Source of the DNA: Candidatus Avedoeria danica | Lineage (GTDB): Bacteria > Chloroflexota > Anaerolineae > Epilineales > Epilineaceae | Assembly: GCA_016703025.1 (NCBI GenBank) | Contig: JADJCV010000003.1 | Location: 1-64,000 of the forward strand | Length of the DNA stretch: 64,000 bases | Direction of reading: 5' to 3' | Shown here: positions 54,434 to 63,210 of the stretch, piece by piece | Position numbering within the stretch: the stretch's first letter is position 1 | How the letters are laid out: each line of letters begins with the position of its first letter | The notes under the pieces: generated by a model | Told to the model about the DNA's origin: nothing | The model's input: the letters and a program-made list of their open reading frames with translations, nothing else | The model's database searches: none | Translations under genes and position numbers: made by a program

Positions 54434-56578
54434 ATGAGCCCGTTCGTCTGGCTGTTCCTGGCCGTCATCGCCCTGCCGACGGCGTGGTGGCTGTTCCCGC
54501 GCTTCAGCGGCATCCGCTTCATCCCGAACAACCGCGTCGCGATCGTCGAGAAGCGGTTCAGTGGGCGCGGCTCGCTCAAGAGCGGCTTCATCGCCCTCAA
54601 CGGCGAGGCCGGCTATCAGCCGCAGGTGCTGCGCGGCGGGCTGCACTTCCGGATGCCGCTGCAGTACAAGATCCACAGCATCCCGCTCGTCACGATCCCG
54701 CAGGGCAAGCTCGGCTACATCTTCGCCCGCGACGGCGCGCGGCTCGAGCCGGGGCAGACGCTGGCGTCCAACTCACGCGTCGTGAACTTCGAGGACGCGG
54801 ATGCGTTTCTGCGCGGCGGCGGGCAGCGCGGGCCGCAGCGCCAGGTGCTCCGCGAGGGGATCTACGCCTTCAACCTGGCGCAGTTCGCCGTGATCACGGA
54901 CGAGAAGGTCTACGCGCTGGCGCTGTCCGGCGAAGAGGCCGAGATCATCAAGCAGATGGCCGACATGATCACCCAGCGGGACGGCTTCCGCGCGGTGATC
55001 ATCAAGGACGCGGACGACCTCGCCGGCGTCGTCACCGTCCACGACGGGCCGTCATTGCCGCAGGGTGCGATCATCGCCCCGACGATGGGCGACGACCCGG
55101 CCCACGCCGACACGTACCACAACAGCTTCCAGGACGCCGACAAGTTCCTGGCCGCCGGCGGCATGCGCGGCCGGCAGCTGCAGGTGCTCGTCGAGGGCAC
55201 GTACTACCTGAACCGCCTGTTCGCCACGGTCGAGACGATCCCGAAGACCGTCGTCGACGTGGGCTACGTCGGGGTCGTCGTGTCCTACATCGGCGAGGTC
55301 GGCACGGACATCTCGGGCACGGACTACAAGCACGGCGAGCTCGTAACGCGCGGCAGCCGCGGCGTCTGGAGCGAGCCGCTCCTGCCGGGCAAGTACGCGT
55401 TCAACACGTACGCCGGCAAGGTCAACATGGTGCCGACGACCAACTTCATCCTGAAGTGGGTGCGCAGCGAGTTCGGGTCGCACAACCTGGACGAGAACCT
55501 GTCCGAGGTCTCGTTGATCACGAAGGACGCGTTCGAGCCGAACCTGCCGCTGTCGGTGGTCATCCACATCGACTACCGCCAGGCGCCGCTCGTGATCCAG
55601 CGCTTCGGCGATGTGAAGCGGCTGGTGGAGCAGACGCTGGACCCGATGGTGTCGGCGTACTTCAAGAACATCGGCCAGACGCGAACGCTCATCCAGCTGA
55701 TCCAGGAGCGGAACCAGATCCAGGAACAGGCCAGCATCGAGATGAAGGCCAAGTTCCACCACTACAACCTCGAGCTGGAAGAGGTCCTGATCGGCACGCC
55801 GGCCTCGAGCAGCGGCGACGACAAGATCGAGGTGATCCTGACGCAGCTGCGCAGCCGCCAGATCGCCGAAGAGCAGGTCGAGACCTACAAGCGCCAGGAG
55901 CGGGCGGCCTTCCAGGAGCGCGTCCTGCGCGAGGCCGAGGCCAGGGCGCGCCAGCAGCAGAAGCTGACGGAGTCAGAGGTCGAGATCACGATCCAAAGCA
56001 ACCAGGGCAAGGCGGACTACCAGCGGGCGTTGCAGCAGGCCGCCCAGATCCGCGCGCTGGCCGAGGCCGAGGGCGAGAAGGCGGCCCGCATCGGCATCGG
56101 ACAGGCGATGGCCATCGAGGAGCAGGTGCGGGCGTACGGCGGGCCGCAGTTCCAGGTGATGCAGGCGGTGATGAACCGGTTCGCCGAGGCGATCGAGGCC
56201 TCGGGGGTCGACGTCGTGCCGAAGATCCTCATCGGCGGCAGCGGCGGCGGTGCGGGCGGCGATGGGTCGTCGGGCGGCGGCGGGGCGTTCGGCGGGGGCG
56301 GCGGGAGCGGCAGCCTCGTCGAGGCGTTGCTGGCGATGCTGCTGAGCGACAAGGTCGGCGGGCTGGCGAGCGCGGGCGGTGGCGACGGCGAGGGGGGCGG
56401 GCGGAGCCCGGAGGTCGAGGCGATGCGGAAGCAGATTCGGGAGGGGATGTTCAAGAAGGTGGAGGAGGTGTCGGAGGCGGTGGCCGCTCCGCCGGCAGCG
56501 CCCGCACAGTCGACGCCCTCGGGCACGGGAACACCCGGCGCGCCGGCGGGATCGACGGCAGGGGCGACGCCGGCGTGA
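54434..56578 (+). CDS. SPFH/flotillin-like membrane protein
   Basis: 714 residues. One N-terminal transmembrane helix (PFVWLFLAVIALPTAWWLF), then the SPFH/Band 7 region, e.g. VVDVGYVGVVVSYIGEVG, VNMVPTTNFILKWVRSEF, PLSVVIHIDYRQAPLVIQRFG. A long coiled-coil (EEQVETYKRQERAAFQERVL, RARQQQKLTESEVEITIQSN) follows, then Gly/Ser-rich tails. Unusual are two similar blocks near residues 117 and 229: VNFEDADAFLRGGG and NSFQDADKFLAAGG, each followed by a QVL-x-EG-x-Y unit. Flotillins organise membrane microdomains. The ATG at 54434 has AAGGAGG upstream. Confidence 0.85.
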   Translation: MSPFVWLFLAVIALPTAWWLFPRFSGIRFIPNNRVAIVEKRFSGRGSLKSGFIALNGEAGYQPQVLRGGLHFRMPLQYKIHSIPLVTIPQGKLGYIFARDGARLEPGQTLASNSRVVNFEDADAFLRGGGQRGPQRQVLREGIYAFNLAQFAVITDEKVYALALSGEEAEIIKQMADMITQRDGFRAVIIKDADDLAGVVTVHDGPSLPQGAIIAPTMGDDPAHADTYHNSFQDADKFLAAGGMRGRQLQVLVEGTYYLNRLFATVETIPKTVVDVGYVGVVVSYIGEVGTDISGTDYKHGELVTRGSRGVWSEPLLPGKYAFNTYAGKVNMVPTTNFILKWVRSEFGSHNLDENLSEVSLITKDAFEPNLPLSVVIHIDYRQAPLVIQRFGDVKRLVEQTLDPMVSAYFKNIGQTRTLIQLIQERNQIQEQASIEMKAKFHHYNLELEEVLIGTPASSSGDDKIEVILTQLRSRQIAEEQVETYKRQERAAFQERVLREAEARARQQQKLTESEVEITIQSNQGKADYQRALQQAAQIRALAEAEGEKAARIGIGQAMAIEEQVRAYGGPQFQVMQAVMNRFAEAIEASGVDVVPKILIGGSGGGAGGDGSSGGGGAFGGGGGSGSLVEALLAMLLSDKVGGLASAGGGDGEGGGRSPEVEAMRKQIREGMFKKVEEVSEAVAAPPAAPAQSTPSGTGTPGAPAGSTAGATPA

Positions 56579-56583
56579 GCGCG

Positions 56584-58086
56584 CTAGCGCATCGCAACGG
56601 GTAGCCAGACACGGGACCGCGGCGCCGGCTTTGGAAGCGGCGTCGCGGTCCCGTGTGGTTGCGGCGAAGGCACGGCCGTCGGCCCCAGTTCGGCCTCCCG
56701 GATCAGCCGATCGAGCGTGTCGAAGCCCAGCGCGTCGTAGATGGCGGCCAGCGCCCGGTCCGGCTCGTCGCCGTCCGTCATCCAGGTGCGACCGTCGAGT
56801 GCGACGAAGTACGGCTTGTTTCGGCGGCGGAAGAACGTCGATGTGTGGCTCGTGAAGCCGACGATGGCGTCGTCGCCTGTGGCCAGATCGAACGCGAACG
56901 TCGAGTACACGTCCGGCATTGCGGTCGCTGTCGGCAGTGGCAGCGAGGCCTCGAGAGGCGTGTCGGCAAGCTCATCCAGGAATGTCGCCATCGCCTGATG
57001 CGAGATCGTGACCGCTTCGGACGCCTCAAGGACAAAGCGCCACTGCCAGGCATCGACCTTGAAGTTGGCCGTGCCGTGCCAGGCATCGGGTGCCCGCTGG
57101 ACGTTGATCGATGCGTCGTCGGTCCGGCCCAACGTCATGAAGCGGTGGCTGACGTGCAGGCGGTCCGTCGCCGCCAGGTCCGGCATCCGCTCCACCCCCG
57201 CCGGCCAGAGCTGCTCGGCAAAGAACGGCGCCAACGTCGTCATCAGCTCGATGGGCATGTACGGCGCGTGCCCCTTCCCCTCCAGCGGATGGTACGCGAA
57301 CGGCACACCGACGGCCTCCGCCCGATCGCGTAGCTTCGTCGCCTCGCCGAACGGCACGATGTTGTCCGCCGTGCCGTGGACGATCGCCAGCGGCGGCTCG
57401 CCGGCTTCGAGGTCGTTCACTTGGTTGTAGAGGCCGCCCCAGAGGTCCATCACAAGGGCGACGTCGGAACCATCGTCGGACGCGTCGTCGGCACCGCCGC
57501 CCGCAGGGCGCGCGACGTCCGTGTAGGCCAGGAAGAGCGACGTGATCGCGCCGGCCGACGAGCCGCCGATGACGATGCGGTCGGTGTCCAGGCGGTACGT
57601 CGCCGCGTTCGACCGCAGCCAGCGCACGGCTTGGCGGGCGTCGGCGACGGCGGCCGGGATGCCGTCGCGGGCGATGTCGCCCTGGTTCAGGCGGTAGCTG
57701 ATCGCCACCGATACGTAGCCGCGGCGGGCCATCTGCTCCGCGTAGACGCGCGGTTCGAGCTCTTTGTTGCCGGAGACGAATCCGCCGCCGAACAGGAAGA
57801 CGAAGACGGGGCGGGCAGGGGAGGAGTCACCGGCCGGCTCGTAGATGTCCAGCTTGAGGTCGACGGGGCGGCCGGTGGGCTTGTCGATGGCAGTGGCGTA
57901 GGTGAGGTCGTTCGTGCGGGTGACGCGGTCGAAGGCGAGGTCGACGTAGCGGGTGGGGGGTGCTGGCTGGGCGTGGGCCGGTGGGGGAGCGGCGGGCAGG
58001 GCGTGGGTGGCGAGGAAGGGCAGCGCGGCGAGGGCCGCGACGCCAGCGATGCGGGCAGGGGCGAGCGAGCGCGCGTTGGCAGGCAT
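56584..58086 (-). CDS. Secreted alpha/beta-hydrolase (esterase/lipase-like)
   Basis: 500 residues. The N-terminus MPANARSLAPARIAGVAALA is followed by AALPFLATHALPAAPPPAHA, a signal peptide. The hydrolase core has the oxyanion motif FLFGGGFVSGNKE, the nucleophile elbow IGGSSAGAITSL (G-x-S-x-G) and a later GKGHAPYMPIELM with the likely catalytic His. This places it near carboxylesterase/BD-FAE-type enzymes. A roughly 170-residue C-terminal domain ends SRVWLPVAMR, with the recurring Leu-Pro motif. It converges on the SPFH gene with 5 bp between stops. Confidence 0.83.
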   Translation of the reverse strand: MPANARSLAPARIAGVAALAALPFLATHALPAAPPPAHAQPAPPTRYVDLAFDRVTRTNDLTYATAIDKPTGRPVDLKLDIYEPAGDSSPARPVFVFLFGGGFVSGNKELEPRVYAEQMARRGYVSVAISYRLNQGDIARDGIPAAVADARQAVRWLRSNAATYRLDTDRIVIGGSSAGAITSLFLAYTDVARPAGGGADDASDDGSDVALVMDLWGGLYNQVNDLEAGEPPLAIVHGTADNIVPFGEATKLRDRAEAVGVPFAYHPLEGKGHAPYMPIELMTTLAPFFAEQLWPAGVERMPDLAATDRLHVSHRFMTLGRTDDASINVQRAPDAWHGTANFKVDAWQWRFVLEASEAVTISHQAMATFLDELADTPLEASLPLPTATAMPDVYSTFAFDLATGDDAIVGFTSHTSTFFRRRNKPYFVALDGRTWMTDGDEPDRALAAIYDALGFDTLDRLIREAELGPTAVPSPQPHGTATPLPKPAPRSRVWLPVAMR

Positions 58087-58275
58087 GCGGGCATGATACG
58101 CCGTAGGGACCCGGACGCGAACTTAGCGCGCCGTGGATCCGAAGGGCCGTGGCTTCACCGCCCGCCAACCCCGCCTACTTCGCACCACGGAGCCGAACGG
58201 CTCGGAGTGCACGATCGGCTGCTCTGACGCAAGATTGGTGAGCCAACGTTCCGCATCGCCTTGATGGAGTCCCCG

Positions 58276-58935
58276 ATGACCACTCGCCCCAACATCGGCG
58301 CACGTCGCCCGCGCCCCGCGCTTGCCGCCCTCGTCACGGCTGCCGTCGCCGCGCTCGTCCTCGCCCTTCCGCGTGTCCGTCCCGTGCATTCCGCCGCCGC
58401 GCCCCTTGCGGCCGCACCCGCCGCCGTGAACGCCCGCCCGCTCGCTGCCGATCCCGTCCCGGCCTTCGCCGAAGGCAACCTCGGCGCCTATGTCGCCGTC
58501 GCCGATGCGTGCTCGTACTACCCGCTCACGACATGTGGCGGTGCGGTCATCCAGGTCTCGGAGAGCGCCCCCGGCCAGCTGGCGGGCTACGTCGGGCGGG
58601 ACGTCCGCATCGAGCTGACGAGCGCGGTCTGCGGCTCCAGCATCGCGGGCCGTCCATTGGAGGGCCCGGTCGCAGTCCGCGTCCAGATCGCCGGACCGTG
58701 CGGGCCGCCGTTGACGCCGCAGGCATGCCCGAAGCTCGCCAACCGCGTTCCGGCCGTCGTGGTCGATGCCGCGCTCGCGGACCCGAGCCGTGTGCTGGGG
58801 TGGGGCGAGCGATGCAACACCGCCGTCCCGTTCGGGCCGTTCAACCCGCGCAAGTCGCGACTGACGCTGCTGAATCCGGGCGTGCCGTTCCACCCGACGC
58901 TGAACTCGGTGGTCTTCAAGTGCGGCTGTCCGTAG
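58276..58935 (+). CDS. Secreted Cys-containing protein, unknown
   Basis: 219 residues. A basic start RPNIGARRPRPAL precedes the hydrophobic LVTAAVAALVLALP, a signal peptide; mature part begins near SAAAPLAAAPAA. Eight or so Cys (DACSYYPLTTCGG, SAVCGSS, GPCGPPLTPQACP, ERCN and the C-terminal KCGCP) suggest disulfides in an extracellular fold. No family recognised. The ATG at 58276 has GGAG six bases upstream. Confidence 0.55.
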   Translation: MTTRPNIGARRPRPALAALVTAAVAALVLALPRVRPVHSAAAPLAAAPAAVNARPLAADPVPAFAEGNLGAYVAVADACSYYPLTTCGGAVIQVSESAPGQLAGYVGRDVRIELTSAVCGSSIAGRPLEGPVAVRVQIAGPCGPPLTPQACPKLANRVPAVVVDAALADPSRVLGWGERCNTAVPFGPFNPRKSRLTLLNPGVPFHPTLNSVVFKCGCP

Positions 58936-59079
58936 GCACGAGCCGGGAGAAATCGCGCTGAGCGCTCGGACCTGCGGCGAGGTCCGAGCGACCGGGGATC
59001 CTGCCCGCGCGCCAGGCAGCCGAACGCCCCGATGCTACAATCCACCGTCCCCGCCCCCTCCCCGAAAGTGACCGCGCGC

Positions 59080-60525
59080 ATGTCCACGCCCCTCGCCAAT
59101 CCGCCCCAGACGCCGCCCCCCACCCGCCCCGAACGCGACTCCCTCGGCGACGTCCCCGTCCCCGCCGACGCCCTCTGGGGCGCCTCCACCCAGCGCGCCG
59201 TCGACAACTTCAGCGGCATCAGCGGCCTTGTCTTCTCCCGCCGCTTCCTCCACGCCCTCGGCCTCGTGAAGCTCGCCGCCGCCGGCGTGAACCAGGCGCT
59301 GGGCGATCTGCCGGACGACCTCGCCGATTCGATCGAGGCCGCCGCGCGCGACGTCGCCGACGGCGCGCACGACGCGCACTTCCCGATCGACGTCTTCCAG
59401 ACGGGCTCGGGCACGTCGACGAACACGAACGCGAACGAGGTCATCGCCAACCTCGCCAACCAGCGCCTCGGCCAGCCGCTCGGGACGAAGGCGCCCGTCC
59501 ACCCGAACGACCACGTGAACATGGGGCAGTCGTCCAACGACGTGATCCCGACGGCCATCCACGTCGCGGCGGCGCTCGCCATCGTCGACCCGGCGGACGG
59601 CCTGCGCGCATCGCTGCTGCACCTGGCGGACGCGATCGACGTGCAGGCGCGGGCGAACGACGATGTCGTGAAGACCGGGCGGACGCACCTGATGGACGCG
59701 ATGCCGGTGACCGTCGGCCAGGCGTTCGGCGCCTGGGCCAGCCAGATTCGCGCCGCCGTCGGACGGATCGACGCCCTCCTGCCCGAGCTCTCGCAGCTGG
59801 CGATCGGCGGCACGGCGGTCGGCACCGGCATCAACACGCGCGCCGGGTTCGGGAAGGCGGTCGCGGCGCGGCTGTCGGCGCTGACGGGCCACCCGTTCAG
59901 CGAGGCGGACGACCACTTCATGGCCCAGGCCACGAGCGACACCGCCGCGGCCGTTTCGGGCGCGTTGAGCGCGACGGCCGTCAGCCTGATGAAGATCGCC
60001 AACGACCTGCGCTGGATGAACTCCGGCCCGCAGGCCGGGTTGGCGGAGATCACGCTGCCGGCGCTGCAGCCGGGCTCGAGCATCATGCCCGGCAAGATCA
60101 ACCCGGTCATCCCCGAAGCGGTCACGATGGTCTGCGCGCAGGTGATCGGCAACCATACGACGATCACGGTGGCGGCGCAGGCGGCGAACTTCGAGCTGTC
60201 CGTCATGCTGCCCGTCATCGCCCGCAACCTCCTCGAGAGCATCGCCTTCTTGTCCGGTGCCGCCCGGGCCCTGGCGGACCGCGCCGTGCGGGATCTCGTC
60301 GTGAACCGTGACCACATCGCCGGCCTGGTCGAGCGCAACCCGATCCTGGTGACGGCCCTCAACCCGGTCATCGGCTACGACCGGGCGGCGAAGATCGCCA
60401 AGCAGGCCTACGCCGAGGGCCGGCGGCTGAAGGACGTGACGGCCGAGCAGACCGACCTCACGGCCGATGAGATCGACCGCCACCTCGATCCGGTGGCGCT
60501 GGCGCACCCGCACGCGCGGGATTGA
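59080..60525 (+). CDS. fumC: Class II fumarase
   Basis: 481-residue fumarate hydratase of the TCA cycle, a tetrameric fumarase/aspartase superfamily enzyme. Conserved elements: WGASTQRAVDNFSGISG, TGSGTSTNTNANEVIANLAN, the B-site PNDHVNMGQSSNDVIPTAIH, KTGRTHLMDAMPVTVGQ and the signature GSSIMPGKINPVIPEAV. The ATG at 59080 is 48 bp inside a longer open frame but precedes the conserved part closely. Intact. Confidence 0.94.
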   Translation: MSTPLANPPQTPPPTRPERDSLGDVPVPADALWGASTQRAVDNFSGISGLVFSRRFLHALGLVKLAAAGVNQALGDLPDDLADSIEAAARDVADGAHDAHFPIDVFQTGSGTSTNTNANEVIANLANQRLGQPLGTKAPVHPNDHVNMGQSSNDVIPTAIHVAAALAIVDPADGLRASLLHLADAIDVQARANDDVVKTGRTHLMDAMPVTVGQAFGAWASQIRAAVGRIDALLPELSQLAIGGTAVGTGINTRAGFGKAVAARLSALTGHPFSEADDHFMAQATSDTAAAVSGALSATAVSLMKIANDLRWMNSGPQAGLAEITLPALQPGSSIMPGKINPVIPEAVTMVCAQVIGNHTTITVAAQAANFELSVMLPVIARNLLESIAFLSGAARALADRAVRDLVVNRDHIAGLVERNPILVTALNPVIGYDRAAKIAKQAYAEGRRLKDVTAEQTDLTADEIDRHLDPVALAHPHARD

Positions 60526-60531
60526 CGACCC

Positions 60532-61665
60532 TTGCGCTGCGCAAAGTGCGGCCACAAGATTCGCGGCGCCACATGGTATTGCCCGTCGTGCGGCACGCCC
60601 GTCGATGACCTGAACGTCGCGGACAGCGTCTACGCCTCCGGCTGGTCGAGGCTGTGGGTGCGGATCCTCTCGGCCGCCGTGGCGCTCTTCGCGCTGGCCG
60701 GCGTCGTCTTCCTGACCGGGCGCGTGCTGCGGGGCGTCGACCTGGCCCGCCGCACCGCCCGCCCGACCGCCACCGCCGCGCTGCCCGCCGCGCCATCCGC
60801 CGCGGACGCCGGCGCCACCGTCAATGGGCCGATCGAAACGCTCGTCGCCGCCGGCGAGCGCAGTGCCGGGCTCTACCCGGACGGTGCCGTCGACGCGCCG
60901 CCCGGCGTGGCGACGGCGTTGCCGACGGGTGAGCCGACGGTGGTGGCGCCCGCGGGTGTGCCGACGCAGCTTGCCGCGCCGAGCACGGACGTGCCGGCCC
61001 GCGCCACGCCGCCCCCGACCGCCCCCGCCCGCCCGGATGCGCCCGTTTGGGCCATCCCGCGCATCGGCAGCACGCTGCAGATGGACGGTTGGCTGGACGA
61101 CTGGCCGACCGCGCCGCTGTCGATTGCGGACGTCGTGTTCGGGCGAGGCGCGTGGTCGGGGGCGGACGATCTGTCGGCCACCGCTCGCATGGCGTGGGAC
61201 GAGCAGATGCTCTACCTCGGCGTCGAGGTGACGGATGACGTTTTCAGCCAGGGTGCGTCGGGCCGCGACCTGCACATGGGCGACGGCGTCGAGCTTCAAC
61301 TGGACACCGACCTCGCCGGCGATTTCGACAGCGAGGCGATGAGCGCGGACGATTGGCAGATCGGCATCTCACCCGGCGACCTGGCCGGCCGTGCGCCGGA
61401 GGTCTACGCCTGGCGCCCGCGCAGCGGGCCGATGTCCGGCGTCCGCCTCGGCGCCCGGGCGACCGACACCGGCTACGTCCTCGAAGCCGCCCTCCCGTGG
61501 GCCGCGATCGACGTCAACCCGCAGGCCATCGACACCATCGGCGCTTCGCTGAACGTCACCGACAACGACACGGGCGAGAGGGCACAACAGACGATGATCG
61601 CCTCGAGCGCGCGCCGGGCGTGGGGGGATCCGCGGACGTGGGGGACTTGGGTGTTGGGGCGGTAG
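60532..61665 (+). CDS. Zinc-ribbon membrane protein with CBM9-like sugar-binding domain
   Basis: 377 residues from TTG 60532, 6 bp after fumC. An N-terminal zinc ribbon (RCAKCGHKIRGATWYCPSCG), a transmembrane helix RILSAAVALFALAGVVFLTG, a roughly 120-residue Ala/Thr/Pro-rich linker, and a C-terminal domain beginning MDGWLDDWPTAPLSIADVVF resembling family 9 carbohydrate-binding (DOMON-like) modules. The last part GERAQQTMIASSARRAWGDP closes that module. The zinc ribbon is cytoplasmic and the CBM external. It converges on the SufU fusion gene. Confidence 0.7.
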   Translation: MRCAKCGHKIRGATWYCPSCGTPVDDLNVADSVYASGWSRLWVRILSAAVALFALAGVVFLTGRVLRGVDLARRTARPTATAALPAAPSAADAGATVNGPIETLVAAGERSAGLYPDGAVDAPPGVATALPTGEPTVVAPAGVPTQLAAPSTDVPARATPPPTAPARPDAPVWAIPRIGSTLQMDGWLDDWPTAPLSIADVVFGRGAWSGADDLSATARMAWDEQMLYLGVEVTDDVFSQGASGRDLHMGDGVELQLDTDLAGDFDSEAMSADDWQIGISPGDLAGRAPEVYAWRPRSGPMSGVRLGARATDTGYVLEAALPWAAIDVNPQAIDTIGASLNVTDNDTGERAQQTMIASSARRAWGDPRTWGTWVLGR

Positions 61666-61693
61666 AGGACGGTAGGGGTCGCGGAATCGGGAC

Positions 61694-61717
61694 AGGGGCA
61701 CGGCGCGCCGTGCCCCT
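61694..61717. repeat. GTAGGGGC-family palindrome at the stop of the SufU fusion gene
   Basis: Perfect 24-bp palindrome, half-site AGGGGCACGGCG and its complement. The flanking CTAC gives the minus-strand TAG stop at 61718-61716. Confidence 0.8.
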
Positions 61718-63029
61718 ACGGGCCGTCGACAGTCAGACCCGGTCCGTAATCGAACACCTGCTGCGAACGCGACGTGATCCCGGACGCCTCGTTGTCCACC
61801 TGCTGGACCAGGATCCGGCCGTTCTCGGCACCGATCCAGATCTCGAACGTCGAGGTGAACGCCGTGCCGCCGCTGGCGGCGGCGACGACATAGCTGTAGT
61901 GCTTCGCCGGCACGCCGTTGACGGTGGAGGTGCCCAGAACGCGCGCCTCGGCCATCGAGCGGGCCGCGTTGGCGACGACGGCCGGGTTGCGCAGCGGGTC
62001 GAACGTCGCTTGGAGCGTCGCGACGACGGTGTCGTCGGGGTGCCACTCGCCGCCGAGGTTGAAGTACCCCTTGTCGCCGATCCGGGCGGCGTGCATGCCC
62101 GGCGCGACCATGCTGTAGCGGTCGGGGGCGACATAGGTCAACGTCATCGGGAAGGTCTGGTTGATCGTCTGCGTGGTCTGGCGGATCCGGAAGGCGTCCG
62201 CGTCGGCCAGCTGGAGCTGCGCGGCGAAGATCTCGGCGACGGCCTGCGGCTCGCCGTGGTCGGCGACGGTGGGCAGCGCGGCGGGCATGGTCGAGTTCGA
62301 TGGGTCCGTCGACCCGGTCGTCGTCGAGGCCGTGGTGTGGGTCAGCACGGTCGCCGCCCCGGCGGCCGAGTCCGGCGTCGGCGCCGCGCCGGGCGCATCG
62401 AGCGACCGCGTCGGCGCGAGCGGCGCCGGATCGGCGGCGTCGCTGGCCGCCGTGCCGCCGGCCGCCTGCCCATCGGACGGCCGCGGCGCGCACGCCGCCG
62501 TGCCGACGATCAGCGCCACGATCCACCCGGCGGCCAGGACGCTCTTGAGCGTGTGCCACGCCAGCGTCGCGCACTTCACGCGCATCGGGAAGCGCCGCAC
62601 GCCGGACAGCGCGGCCAGCGGGCCGACGTCGGCCGCCAGGCTGAACAGATCGTCGTCTGCCGTGCCGATGTCCGTGCCGGCGACGTTGCGATCGTCATCA
62701 CCATCGCCGTTACCATCGCCGTCGCCATCGCCCATGATCAAGCCGTGGACCTGCGTGAACAGCGCCTCGGCCTCGCCGAACGAGCGGCCGATGACGGCGT
62801 CGCACAGCATCGAGGCCGAAGCGATGCTGATCGCACAGCCGTCGCCCTCGAACGAGACATCGACGATCCGGTCGTTCGCGGCGCGGACGAAGAGCTTCAC
62901 GCGGTCCCCGCACAGCGGGTTGTCGCCCTCGGCCGTGCGGACGTCGGGGCCCGTCAGAGGACCGTGGTGATGCGGGTGGCGGCTGTGCTCGAGGATGACG
63001 GTCTGGTAGAGGTCGAGTAGGTCGGACAT
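61716..63029 (-). CDS. sufU: SufU Fe-S scaffold fused to a lipoprotein-like (LppX/LolA-type) domain
   Basis: 437 residues. Residues 1-165 are SufU: LYQTVILEHSRHPHHHGPL, the Zn/cluster ligands Cys40 and Asp42 (NPLCGDRV), Cys65 (GDGCAISIASASML) and Cys153 (RVKCATLAWHTLKS). A 12-residue Gly/Asp repeat (GDGDGDGNGDGDDD) is inserted at 100-113. The frame then continues without a stop into AAGWIVALIVGTAACAP, which looks like a lipoprotein signal with lipobox Cys180, and a roughly 230-residue domain of LppX/LolA type (FPMTLTYVAPDRYSMVAPGM). SufU proteins normally end near here, so this is a fusion or a lost stop. An internal ATG at MRVKC could start the lipoprotein separately. The ATG at 63029 has no strong ribosome-binding site. 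Confidence 0.8.
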   Translation of the reverse strand: MSDLLDLYQTVILEHSRHPHHHGPLTGPDVRTAEGDNPLCGDRVKLFVRAANDRIVDVSFEGDGCAISIASASMLCDAVIGRSFGEAEALFTQVHGLIMGDGDGDGNGDGDDDRNVAGTDIGTADDDLFSLAADVGPLAALSGVRRFPMRVKCATLAWHTLKSVLAAGWIVALIVGTAACAPRPSDGQAAGGTAASDAADPAPLAPTRSLDAPGAAPTPDSAAGAATVLTHTTASTTTGSTDPSNSTMPAALPTVADHGEPQAVAEIFAAQLQLADADAFRIRQTTQTINQTFPMTLTYVAPDRYSMVAPGMHAARIGDKGYFNLGGEWHPDDTVVATLQATFDPLRNPAVVANAARSMAEARVLGTSTVNGVPAKHYSYVVAAASGGTAFTSTFEIWIGAENGRILVQQVDNEASGITSRSQQVFDYGPGLTVDGP

Positions 63030-63210
63030 GGTGTCTTTCGGGGTGATGAGGCGGGGAGCGGGCGTTGCCAGCAGAATCGCGCCGACGGGCACCGCAGGCG
63101 TGACGATCATCGTAGGGGTGGCGGCGACCTTGGGCAAGGTGGCATCGTGTGCGGCCCGTGCTCCGGCCGGCGTTGGCCCGCCCGGGGATTCCGCGATACC
63201 CTGTGCGCCG

